Shown here: piece by piece, positions 1-5,150 of the stretch
How positions within the stretch are numbered: the first letter of the stretch is position 1
Layout: each line of letters starts with the position of its first letter
Assembly (NCBI GenBank): GCA_015711695.1
Contig: JACVIW010000180.1
Location: 1-5,150, forward strand
Length of the DNA: 5,150 nucleotides
Direction: 5' to 3'
DNA from: Candidatus Geohydrothermomicrobium daggyaiense
Lineage (GTDB): Bacteria > Actinomycetota > Geothermincolia > Fen-727 > JACVIW01
Notes under the pieces: model-generated
Databases searched by the model: none
The model's input: the letters and a program-made list of their open reading frames with translations, nothing else
What the model was told of the DNA's origin: nothing
Program-made: the position numbers and the translations under genes

Positions 1-876
1 ATATGAATAATCCCGACCGTCACATGGTGATGAGTGAATGAAAAAGTTGTGCGAAGGGCGTCCGAGCTTCTGATTGTAAGCGGATATCACCCTGGAGAGC
101 ATCATTGCAAGTCCTTCAATTTCACCACTTTCTATTGTTGTAAACCCCGGGGAGTGACGTTTGGGGACTACCCATATCTCGAATGGAAATCTTGACGCAA
201 ATGGAGCAAGGGCAAGAAAGTGCTCGTTTTCAAAAAACACTCTTTCGCGAGCTTTTCTTTCCTCTTCAAGCATCCAGCAGAAAACGCAATCTTTCCTGCT
301 CTCCTTAAACCATAGGGAGCCTCCAAGCTCGTCCTGGATTCCCGCAGGAATAATAGGTAAACCAAAGATTTGAGAATGCGGATGTTCAAGTGAGGCTCCA
401 GACTCCCGACCCTGGTTCATTATTAAGTGGACATGTTTAATGCCTGTGTCACTGCTCATGTGTATAAACCGTCTTCTGTAAACATCAACGAGTTTCACCA
501 GATGTTCTGTTGGCATGGAAGCAAGATCTTTGCTGTGATCGGATGAGTGAATAATAACCTCATGGTACCCGAACGCAGGCCTCTTAACGAAAAGAGAAGA
601 TTCTCTCAAAGGAAAACGTTCCATCGAAAAAGCAGGGAATTTATTGGGAACAACTCTTATCAACCACCCCGGAGCATCCGGTTTTGTATCTTTGGGACGA
701 ACAGCGTAAACTTCAGGAGGGGTCATATGCTCGTTGCCAGGACAGAAAGGGCATTTCCTTACATCAATTTCAAAATCCGGCACCCCCTGATCTACGAATT
801 CCTTTGGCCTTTCGCTTCTAAGAGGTGCAATGACAACCCATCTTCCGGTAATGGGGTCTTGCCTGAGCTCCTGCAT
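1..876 (-). CDS. galT: GalT-family hexose-1-phosphate nucleotidylyltransferase (3' end beyond window)
   Basis: The frame is open from an ATG at 876 to the window edge, giving 292 residues; the family is usually about 330-350, so roughly the last 40-50 are missing. The family moves a nucleotidyl group between sugar phosphates through a covalent histidine intermediate, classically UDP-glucose plus galactose-1-phosphate in the Leloir pathway, in the cytoplasm. The N-terminus has the typical R-DP-TG-WV-IAP-R-RP pattern. By analogy with E. coli GalT, the zinc ligands are C42, C45 (CPFC), H114 (SSDHSK) and H165. The HPHSQ motif is at 165-169, with H167 the nucleophile and Q169 conserved. A second CxxC (C197, C200) is absent from E. 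coli GalT but recalls two-zinc homologues such as the plant ADP-glucose phosphorylase, so substrate is uncertain. The upstream gene's TAG directly abuts this ATG. An AAGGA lies 9 bases before the start, inside the upstream gene, so translational coupling is likely. Confidence 0.93.
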   Translation of the reverse strand, partial: MQELRQDPITGRWVVIAPLRSERPKEFVDQGVPDFEIDVRKCPFCPGNEHMTPPEVYAVRPKDTKPDAPGWLIRVVPNKFPAFSMERFPLRESSLFVKRPAFGYHEVIIHSSDHSKDLASMPTEHLVKLVDVYRRRFIHMSSDTGIKHVHLIMNQGRESGASLEHPHSQIFGLPIIPAGIQDELGGSLWFKESRKDCVFCWMLEEERKARERVFFENEHFLALAPFASRFPFEIWVVPKRHSPGFTTIESGEIEGLAMMLSRVISAYNQKLGRPSHNFFIHSSPCDGRDYSY

Positions 877-1524
877 CTACAGTCGTCCTTCATCCCAGGC
901 AACATCAAGCGGAGAACGCCTGTATTTAATTATCCTGGCCGGGTTTCCGCCCACCACGGCATATTCGGGAACATCCCTCAAAACAAGGCTCATCGCGCCC
1001 ACGACAGCACCTTCCCCCACCCTGACACCCCTAAGAATTACTGCTTTCTCTCCAACCCATACGTTGGGTCCTATTGTCACCGGCTCTTTCCTTATTCCCT
1101 GTGAGCGGATAGGAACAAACGGGTCTATGTACCAGTGGTCGAAATCAACAACGTAGATGTTATCGGCGAAAAGGCATTCATCCCTTATCTCCACCCGTTC
1201 GTAGCAGTTTATGGTGTTCTTCCCTCCAAACGTTGTCTTCTTCCCTATTATTAAAGTTCCCTCGTGAGCTCTGAAAGCGCAGCCTTCACCAATCCATACC
1301 CAGGCACCTATACGAAACTCGGCGTTTTTCCCTTTGCTTATATCATATTTTCTGGGAAGGAACACGAAACCCTCAGTTTTTATGCCGGGTCTGAGTATCT
1401 TGAATTTGATGAAGCGGTAAACGTGCTTCCAGTAGAAAGGCTTATACAATTTGTTTTTTAAAATAAAACGTAAATTCCTTGAAAGAAATCCTTTACGTTC
1501 CACCATAGCGATTTTGCTTTCCAC
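877..1524 (-). CDS. Hexapeptide-repeat (left-handed beta-helix) acyltransferase
   Basis: This 215-residue protein belongs to the WbbJ/maltose-acetyltransferase-like group, which moves acetyl or other acyl groups from acyl-CoA to sugar hydroxyls or amines in the cytoplasm. The first 45 residues are basic and aromatic. Residues about 70-200 show the imperfect [LIV]-G-x(4) periodicity of the beta-helix (RIGAWVWIGEG, LIIGKKTTFGG, TIGPNVWVGEK, VGEGAVVGA). The probable catalytic His130 lies in DFDHWYIDPFVPI, followed by SQGI, and a typical NPARII ends the helix. The acceptor cannot be read from the sequence. The GTG at 1524 directly follows the TGA of a tiny frame and has no clear SD. ATG at 1506 (residue 7) has a weak GGAAAG about 11 bases upstream and is a credible alternative start. 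The stop codon abuts galT, so the two are almost certainly cotranscribed. The methyltransferase lies 85 bp upstream without an obvious terminator between. Confidence 0.9.
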   Translation of the reverse strand: MESKIAMVERKGFLSRNLRFILKNKLYKPFYWKHVYRFIKFKILRPGIKTEGFVFLPRKYDISKGKNAEFRIGAWVWIGEGCAFRAHEGTLIIGKKTTFGGKNTINCYERVEIRDECLFADNIYVVDFDHWYIDPFVPIRSQGIRKEPVTIGPNVWVGEKAVILRGVRVGEGAVVGAMSLVLRDVPEYAVVGGNPARIIKYRRSPLDVAWDEGRL

Positions 1525-1609
1525 TCAACACAGGCCAAGTTCGAAAATTATTTTCATCTGTTCCACATCAAAACCCTGTTTATCATGACGTTAACTTCAC
1601 GGGAGCAAT
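1525..1609 (-). other. Methyltransferase-acyltransferase spacer with 10-codon frame
   Basis: This 85-bp spacer follows the methyltransferase TAG. It shows no hairpin with a T-run, so transcription probably continues into the acyltransferase. It contains a ten-codon frame, MKIIFELGLC plus TGA, from ATG at 1557 to 1525, whose stop directly precedes the GTG candidate start of the acyltransferase. No good SD precedes that ATG. The frame could be a leader peptide, a remnant, or chance. Confidence 0.35.
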
Positions 1610-2518
1610 CTATTTCTCAAGATAGAGAAGCATGTTGTAAAACCAGGAAGACGGTAGATACGGGTATAATTTTTCATCGAGTCTGCTCAGCTTCAGGTAC
1701 GTGTTATAAGACCAGTATCGCCACCTGAAGGTGAGGTTCTCTTCTACGAGCAGGTTTTCAATTGTTCTGGTTATCCAGCCAACGAAACTCGATATAAGCT
1801 CTTCACCTTCGAATCTTGCCACCCTGAATCCAACCGACTTGGCAATGCGACAAACCTCTGAAGGGTTGAAAGTATGAATATCGACCACGCTTTCAAGCTG
1901 TTTGATCCGCTGAGTTTCTTCGTTCGCCTCATGCACTTTAAGCTGTGCCGGCACCCCGCCAAAATAACCACCCATAGAGATATACAAGCGGACAAACTTT
2001 TCTGTTAGCGATCTGGCAAATCTTCCAAGAATATCCCCAGCTTTGGTAGGCTCGCCAGCAAGCATGCATATTCCACCGGGTATCAAAACCCTGTAAATCT
2101 CGGACAACGCTTTTTTAATATCGGGAATGTGGTGAAGTATGGCATGTCCTATTACCATATCGAACTCACTGTCAGGATAGTCGAGGTTCTCAAGTTCGGA
2201 GCGCTTAGCACAGACATTGAGCCCTAGTTCTTTCGCGTTCTTAACGCAGGCGTCAACCATCCCCTGACTTATATCGCAGGCATAAAACTCATCAATCAGT
2301 CCATCATTCAGGCAGAGATTCAAACCGACATAGCCTGTTCCGCATCCCACCTCGAGCAGTTTTTGAACATGTGGGAATGGACCACCTAAGAGTTTTTCGA
2401 ACTTTTGCTTCACCCTGGTCGCGTTTTCAGAATCGTACAGAATGCCCCACTTGGAGTCATATACACGACTCTCGCAATCATGAAATATTTCATTCGCCTT
2501 ACGCAGATCAATTTCCAA
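1610..2518 (-). CDS. Class I SAM-dependent methyltransferase with C-terminal extension
   Basis: This 302-residue cytoplasmic protein has a Methyltransf_11/UbiE-like Rossmann domain. Motif I is KLLEVGCGTGYVG (53-65). The acidic residue that should bind the SAM ribose is D82 in ACDIS. The later motifs run FDMVIGHAILHHIPD (119-133) and L-SEIYRVLIPGG (138-149), so SAM binding is well supported. Residues about 160-302 form an extra region rich in aromatic and basic residues. It includes VDIHTFNPSEVCRIAKSVGF (212-231), a GEELISSFVGW stretch, and RWRYWSYNTYLKLSRLDEKL near the end. It probably shapes the acceptor site, and no methyl acceptor can be named. There is no Met before residue 87, so the TTG at 2518, preceded by a strong GGGGAGG, is the best start. 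It lies after the terminator at 2588-2621 and probably opens a unit with the acyltransferase and galT genes. Quinone or lipid methylation is possible, but sugar or glycolipid modification fits the neighbours better. Confidence 0.9.
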   Translation of the reverse strand: MEIDLRKANEIFHDCESRVYDSKWGILYDSENATRVKQKFEKLLGGPFPHVQKLLEVGCGTGYVGLNLCLNDGLIDEFYACDISQGMVDACVKNAKELGLNVCAKRSELENLDYPDSEFDMVIGHAILHHIPDIKKALSEIYRVLIPGGICMLAGEPTKAGDILGRFARSLTEKFVRLYISMGGYFGGVPAQLKVHEANEETQRIKQLESVVDIHTFNPSEVCRIAKSVGFRVARFEGEELISSFVGWITRTIENLLVEENLTFRWRYWSYNTYLKLSRLDEKLYPYLPSSWFYNMLLYLEK

Positions 2519-2522
2519 AAAT

Positions 2523-2529
2523 CCTCCCC
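2523..2529 (-). promoter_or_regulatory. SD sequence fixing the TTG start of the methyltransferase
   Basis: The minus strand reads GGGGAGG, then four bases, then TTG at 2518. The strong anti-SD complement, and the lack of any ATG in frame before residue 87, support TTG initiation. A four-base spacer is short, but the acyl-CoA dehydrogenase shows the same spacing. Confidence 0.7.
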
Positions 2530-2584
2530 AGCAGCAAAGGGAATTTCATGAGTTTATCAAGCGTACAAATGTAGCGCTCTCGAG

Positions 2585-2621
2585 AAAAGGCGCCGGACTT
2601 CAAGGAGAAAGACCGGCGCCT
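2585..2621 (-). terminator. Rho-independent terminator after acyl-CoA dehydrogenase gene
   Basis: A perfect 9-bp inverted repeat, AGGCGCCGG at 2588-2596 and CCGGCGCCT at 2613-2621, can extend by three pairs after one mismatch. Read on the minus strand it ends in TTTT (2588-2585) and then CTC, a short U-tract. It begins 20 bp after the dehydrogenase stop. It separates the acyl-CoA genes from the methyltransferase unit. The T-run is short, so some readthrough is possible. Confidence 0.8.
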
Positions 2622-2641
2622 CATTCTCATTAGCAATTTTC

Positions 2642-3817
2642 TTAAGCCTGCTTCAATTCCTTTATACCCATAAGATTCGCAGCAATAACATAACGTTGTA
2701 TTTGATTCGTTCCCTCATAGATCTGCATTATTTTCGCATCTCTCATGTACTTTTCAACTGGATAGTCCTTCATATAACCATAACCGCCGAGAATCTGGAC
2801 CGCGTTAGTGGTAACTTCCATAGCCATATCGCCACAGAAAGCCTTTGCGATCGAAGATGCAACTGAAAGCCTCCGGGACATCCTTCCTTCCGCCGCCATT
2901 TTGGTCGCGAGCCATCCAGCGTAGTAATACAGACGGCGACCAGCTTCAATTTTCATGAGCATATCAGCGAGCATAAAGGAAATCCCCTGATTGACGATTA
3001 TCGGCTGACCGAACTGGACTCGCTGCTTAGCGTAAGCAAGAGCTTCCTCAAAAGCAGCCCGAGCCACACCTACCGCGGCCGCAGCAACTCCAGCTCTTGT
3101 CATGTCAAGGGTCTGCATGACGATAACAAAAGCGCGACCTGGCTCTCCCAGTACATCCTCCACCGGTACTTTAACATTGTCAAAGAAGACTTCAGCTGTA
3201 TGAGAAGCACGGATACCCATCTTATCCTCATGCTTGCCCATACTCACACCCTCGTAGTCTCCTCCGACTATGAAACCGGTAAGGCCCTCCTCGGTCTGAG
3301 CGAAAACAGTGTAAACGTCTGATATCCCGCCGTTCGTGATAAAGCATTTCTGCCCGTTTATCACATAATGATCACCCTCAAGTTTTGCAGTAGTTTTTAT
3401 GCTGGAGACATCGCTCCCGGCTTCGGGCTCGGTCAGACAAAATGCCGCAAGCCTGGGCTCGCCATCACAGAGCTTTGTAAGCCAGCGCTTTTTCTGTTCC
3501 TCGGTTCCAGCGATAAGTATGGGCGCAGTAGCGAGATTGTTAGCCCCAATTGAAGTTGCGAGCCCCGCGCATCCCCAGAATAGTTCCTCGAAGACCATCG
3601 CGCTGGTAAGCTGGTCAAGGCCACCGCCTCCGTATTCTTCCGGAATGCCGGCGGTGGTAAAGCCCGCGTCAACGGCCTTTTTAAGGATCAAATCTTTGGG
3701 AAACTCACCCTTCCTGTCCCACTCCTCCGCAATGGGGCGCAGTTCATTCAGGGCAAAATCATGCGCCATCTCCACTGCAGCTTTCTGTTCATCAGTCAAC
3801 TCAAAATCTACGACCAC
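2642..3817 (-). CDS. Acyl-CoA dehydrogenase (short/medium-chain type)
   Basis: This 391-residue FAD enzyme oxidises acyl-CoA to trans-2-enoyl-CoA and passes electrons to electron transfer flavoprotein. The length is normal for butyryl/short-chain acyl-CoA dehydrogenases. The N-terminal helical domain is residues 1-120. The first family signature, CLTEPEAGSDVSS, is at 127-139. The middle beta domain spans about 125-230. RVQFGQPI (266-273) and the second signature (341-360, starting QILGGYGYMKDYP) are in the C-terminal helical domain. The catalytic base is E368 in IYEGTNQIQR, the position used by short- and medium-chain members. Exact chain-length preference cannot be set. The GTG start at 3817 is preceded by AAAGGAGG. 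The gene lies 147 bp downstream of an enoyl-CoA hydratase, which acts on its product, and is closed by a terminator. No electron transfer flavoprotein gene is in view. It could run in the reductive direction (crotonyl-CoA to butyryl-CoA) in a fermenter. Confidence 0.96.
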   Translation of the reverse strand: MVVDFELTDEQKAAVEMAHDFALNELRPIAEEWDRKGEFPKDLILKKAVDAGFTTAGIPEEYGGGGLDQLTSAMVFEELFWGCAGLATSIGANNLATAPILIAGTEEQKKRWLTKLCDGEPRLAAFCLTEPEAGSDVSSIKTTAKLEGDHYVINGQKCFITNGGISDVYTVFAQTEEGLTGFIVGGDYEGVSMGKHEDKMGIRASHTAEVFFDNVKVPVEDVLGEPGRAFVIVMQTLDMTRAGVAAAAVGVARAAFEEALAYAKQRVQFGQPIIVNQGISFMLADMLMKIEAGRRLYYYAGWLATKMAAEGRMSRRLSVASSIAKAFCGDMAMEVTTNAVQILGGYGYMKDYPVEKYMRDAKIMQIYEGTNQIQRYVIAANLMGIKELKQA

Positions 3818-3821
3818 TTTT

Positions 3822-3829
3822 CCTCCTTT
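3822..3829 (-). promoter_or_regulatory. SD sequence fixing the GTG start of acyl-CoA dehydrogenase
   Basis: The minus strand reads AAAGGAGG, four A bases, then GTG at 3817. This is a near-complete anti-SD match and supports the GTG start. The protein then begins MVVDFELTDEQ, the usual family N-terminus. Confidence 0.75.
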
Positions 3830-3843
3830 CGAATAAAACCAAC

Positions 3844-3873
3844 ATATTCTGTAAAACTAAACTACTTTTTCAA
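3844..3873 (-). promoter_or_regulatory. Possible weak promoter before acyl-CoA dehydrogenase
   Basis: On the minus strand TTGAAA (3873-3868) is followed after 18 bases by GAATAT (3849-3844). The -35 match is fair and the -10 match is poor. If real it would give a short leader into the SD. Cotranscription from the hydratase gene is an equally good explanation. Confidence 0.2.
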
Positions 3874-3920
3874 ACAGGACATATTACCAGAAAATCAAAG
3901 TCGATTTACGTAAGATTTGA

Positions 3921-3930
3921 CCACCTCCTA
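3921..3930 (-). promoter_or_regulatory. Orphan SD-like sequence in the hydratase-dehydrogenase spacer
   Basis: The minus strand reads TAGGAGGTGG, as good an SD as those of the real genes, but no ATG, GTG or TTG follows within 5-12 bases of the GGAGG. The GTG inside it overlaps the SD itself and would give only nine codons. It may be a relic, a ribosome stand-by site, or chance. The rest of the 147-bp spacer (3818-3964) shows no strong hairpin with a T-run. Confidence 0.35.
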
Positions 3931-3964
3931 AAGCAAATCCGTCAACAATACACGCGTTCCTGCG

Positions 3965-4762
3965 TCACTTTCCAACAAATTTGGCTTTCCCTGGACCTTC
4001 CTCAATGAAAGTCTTCATCCCTATTTTCTGGTCCTCGGTCGAAAAACAAAGCGCTATTGACTGGGCTTCAAGCGCAAGTCCATCAATTAGCGAGCAGTTT
4101 AGGCCATGATTGATCGAGCGTTTCGCCATCGCGAGCGCAAATGGCGGATATTTTGAAGCATAAATACCAGCGACCTTCTGAGCTTCGGCAATAACGTTCG
4201 CTGGGTCACCTTCAACCACCCTGTCCACCAGTCCATACTCCAGACATTTTTTTGCGTCATAAAACCTGCCAGAATATATCATTTCCTTGGCTCTAGCAGG
4301 GCCAATCAACCTTGGAAGACGCTGTGTTCCGCCAGCCCCCGGGATGATTCCCAGAAGAATCTCCGGAAGCCCGATTTGAGCCGTTTCGCCTGCAAACCTC
4401 CAATCCGCGGCAAGAGCCAGCTCACAACCTCCGCCAAGAGCGTATCCGTTTATTGCGGCAATGACTGGCTTTAGAACGTTTTCAAGCCTTGTCAGAGCCT
4501 CCTGAGCACCGCTTATGATTTTGGCGATCATCACAGGAGTTGCATCAGCCATTTCTTTTATATCTGCGCCCGCTGCGAACACCTTTTCCCCGCCAGTAAT
4601 TACGATGGCCCTTACTTCATCGTCGTACTGGAGCTCAGTCGAGCATCTCGCGATCTCCGAGAAAACCTGGCTGTTCAAAGCGTTGACTTTTGGCCTATCC
4701 AGAAGAACAGTCGCGACATGGTCAGAAACGCTCACTTTTAGAAAATCATAGTCATATGCCAA
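3965..4762 (-). CDS. Enoyl-CoA hydratase (crotonase family)
   Basis: This 265-residue protein is of normal length for bacterial crotonases, which hydrate trans-2-enoyl-CoA to 3-hydroxyacyl-CoA in the cytoplasm, usually as homohexamers. The first oxyanion-hole segment is FAAGADIKEM (62-71). The second is INGYALGGGCELALAAD (104-120), which carries catalytic E114. The second catalytic glutamate, E134, is in GLPEILLG, followed by IPGAGGTQRLPRLIG (140-154). Having both glutamates favours a true hydratase over isomerase or other crotonase-fold activities. The C-terminus is the family-typical FSTEDQKIGMKTFIEEGPGKAKF. The start is TTG at 4762, supported by GAGGAGGTG eight bases upstream; the nearby ATG codons are out of frame. 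With the dehydrogenase downstream it covers two adjacent steps of beta-oxidation or of butyrate-type metabolism. It is the first recognisable gene of the minus-strand series, so its promoter should lie in 4763-4950. Confidence 0.95.
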   Translation of the reverse strand: MAYDYDFLKVSVSDHVATVLLDRPKVNALNSQVFSEIARCSTELQYDDEVRAIVITGGEKVFAAGADIKEMADATPVMIAKIISGAQEALTRLENVLKPVIAAINGYALGGGCELALAADWRFAGETAQIGLPEILLGIIPGAGGTQRLPRLIGPARAKEMIYSGRFYDAKKCLEYGLVDRVVEGDPANVIAEAQKVAGIYASKYPPFALAMAKRSINHGLNCSLIDGLALEAQSIALCFSTEDQKIGMKTFIEEGPGKAKFVGK

Positions 4763-4768
4763 AACTCA

Positions 4769-4777
4769 CACCTCCTC
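4769..4777 (-). promoter_or_regulatory. SD sequence fixing the TTG start of enoyl-CoA hydratase
   Basis: The minus strand reads GAGGAGGTG, with eight bases between GGAGG and the TTG at 4762. This is ideal spacing and a nine-base match to the usual anti-SD tail, so the TTG start is well supported. Confidence 0.8.
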
Positions 4778-4841
4778 AATCTTTCAAGAACAAATTACAT
4801 GCTGAATATCCGCGATCAAAAATTTTCACCACTAGACCCCG

Positions 4842-4861
4842 ACAATTCTATTACACAATTC
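4842..4861 (-). promoter_or_regulatory. Possible operator/promoter: 7-bp direct repeat over a -10-like box
   Basis: On the plus strand ACAATTC occurs at 4842-4848 and 4855-4861, 13 bp apart. Read on the minus strand this is GAATTGT-GTAATA-GAATTGT and contains TAGAAT (4850-4845), five of six matches to the -10 consensus. There is no convincing -35 box 16-18 bases upstream. It lies about 80 bp before the hydratase start, a reasonable place for its promoter. Confidence 0.25.
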
Positions 4862-4906
4862 CCGAACCTGCCACGTGCGCGCTGGGCACAATCGAAAAGA
4901 GTGAAA

Positions 4907-4926
4907 GCGAAAAGGATACTTTTCGT
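4907..4926. repeat. Short perfect hairpin in hydratase upstream region
   Basis: CGAAAAG (4908-4914), loop GATA, CTTTTCG (4919-4925) form a 7-bp stem, with one more G-T pair outside. A further direct copy of CGAAAAG is at 4893-4899. It may be an operator-like dyad or a weak hairpin upstream of the hydratase promoter. It has no T-run typical of a terminator. Confidence 0.4.
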
Positions 4927-4960
4927 GCTCGTTCTTATTTGCTTTTAGCATACTCCAGCT

Positions 4961-5150
4961 ATGAAGATGTTTGCGCTAGCGCCTGAAGGCGAAGCCTTTC
5001 CAATGGAAGAATCTGCTACACAGGGCCCGCTGCTGACTGCGATTCTGTTCCTTCGAAAAACATCTTCTTCGAATGAGCGCGGTAAATACATCGCTCATAG
5101 ATTTCTAATGAAGCTTACAATCTCGGAAATCGGCGTTCCAGGCGTGAAAA
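4961..5150 (+). CDS. Possible divergent gene start, open at window edge (unrecognised)
   Basis: From ATG at 4961 the frame stays open for 63 codons to the edge. It begins MKMFALAPEGEAFPMEES and later has a hydrophobic run, PLLTAILFL. Codons are purine-rich in first position, as in real genes. Against it, no SD precedes the ATG although the other genes here have strong ones, and a stop (TAG) lies four codons further upstream. I do not recognise the protein. If real, it would be transcribed divergently from the hydratase gene and share its control region. Confidence 0.22.
   Translation, partial: MKMFALAPEGEAFPMEESATQGPLLTAILFLRKTSSSNERGKYIAHRFLMKLTISEIGVPGVK

Larger units (their letters stand above)
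4763..5150. other. Upstream region without an assured gene
   Basis: This 388-bp stretch precedes the hydratase gene. It holds the hydratase SD, the direct repeat at 4842-4861 and the hairpin at 4907-4926. It also has ATGAGCG/CGCTCAT arms at 5073-5079 and 5092-5098, and a 10-bp inverted repeat, GAAGATGTTT (4963-4972) with AAACATCTTC (5058-5067). One plus-strand frame from 4961 is open to the window edge. A 48-codon minus frame (5091-4945) overlaps it. Neither matches a family I recognise. Confidence 0.5.

Noticed and set aside
168..389. Minus-strand frame of 73 codons
   Set aside because: It is in another frame of the same strand as galT, whose frame carries all the conserved motifs.
547..1104. 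Long plus-strand frame of 185 codons
   Set aside because: It is antisense to the well-supported galT and acyltransferase genes; its composition is Arg/Pro/Ser-rich without any family motif.
1581..1596. Short palindromes TCATGA and GTTAAC
   Set aside because: Six-base palindromes of this kind are expected by chance and do not join into a longer dyad.
3399..3836. Plus-strand frame of 145 codons
   Set aside because: It lies opposite the conserved acyl-CoA dehydrogenase and is a low-complexity Ser/Ala/Pro shadow translation.
3952..3965. Small ACGC/GCGT hairpin after the hydratase stop as terminator
   Set aside because: The stem is only four base pairs and no T-run follows, so it is not credible as a terminator.
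4860..4878. TGGCAG on the minus strand as a sigma-54 -24 element
   Set aside because: The required GC of a -12 element is missing at the correct spacing.
4690..4986. Plus-strand frame of 98 codons
   Set aside because: It starts antisense within the hydratase gene, runs through its SD and promoter region, has no SD, and resembles no family.
4945..5091. Minus-strand 48-codon frame starting MYLPRSFEED
   Set aside because: No SD, no recognised family, and it overlaps the equally open plus-strand frame; kept only as part of the region description.

Overview
The window is a bacterial chromosomal fragment, probably from an environmental or uncultured lineage. I cannot assign a phylum. Composition is near balanced, genes are compact, and Shine-Dalgarno (SD) sequences are strong (GGAGG cores). 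Start codons are often not ATG: TTG for two genes, GTG for one, and GTG or ATG for a fourth. All five confidently recognised genes lie on the minus strand, so transcription runs from high to low coordinates.

Region by region, in the direction of transcription:
- 5150-4763: upstream region with no assured gene. It holds a small hairpin, a 7-bp direct repeat over a possible -10 box, other inverted repeats, and a plus-strand frame open to the window edge.
- 4762-3965: enoyl-CoA hydratase with both catalytic glutamates.
- 3964-3818: 147-bp spacer with an SD-like sequence that has no usable start codon after it.
- 3817-2642: acyl-CoA dehydrogenase, followed by a clear hairpin terminator at 2588-2621.
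- 2518-1610: class I SAM-dependent methyltransferase with a long C-terminal extension.
- 1524-877: left-handed beta-helix (hexapeptide repeat) acyltransferase.
- 876-1: GalT-family nucleotidylyltransferase, whose ATG directly follows the acyltransferase stop codon. Its last part lies beyond the window edge.

The first pair (hydratase and dehydrogenase) supplies consecutive steps of acyl-CoA metabolism: beta-oxidation, or crotonyl/butyryl-CoA interconversion in reverse. Thiolase, 3-hydroxyacyl-CoA dehydrogenase and electron transfer flavoprotein are not in view. The second set (methyltransferase, acyltransferase, GalT-like enzyme) lies beyond the terminator and looks like a separate unit for sugar-nucleotide supply plus methylation and acylation of a carbohydrate or glycolipid. 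The most interesting speculation is that this set makes a methylated, acylated glucan or similar glycoconjugate, next to acyl-CoA genes. That is inference and depends on what lies downstream of galT. I see no CRISPR array, tRNA, rRNA or insertion sequence.
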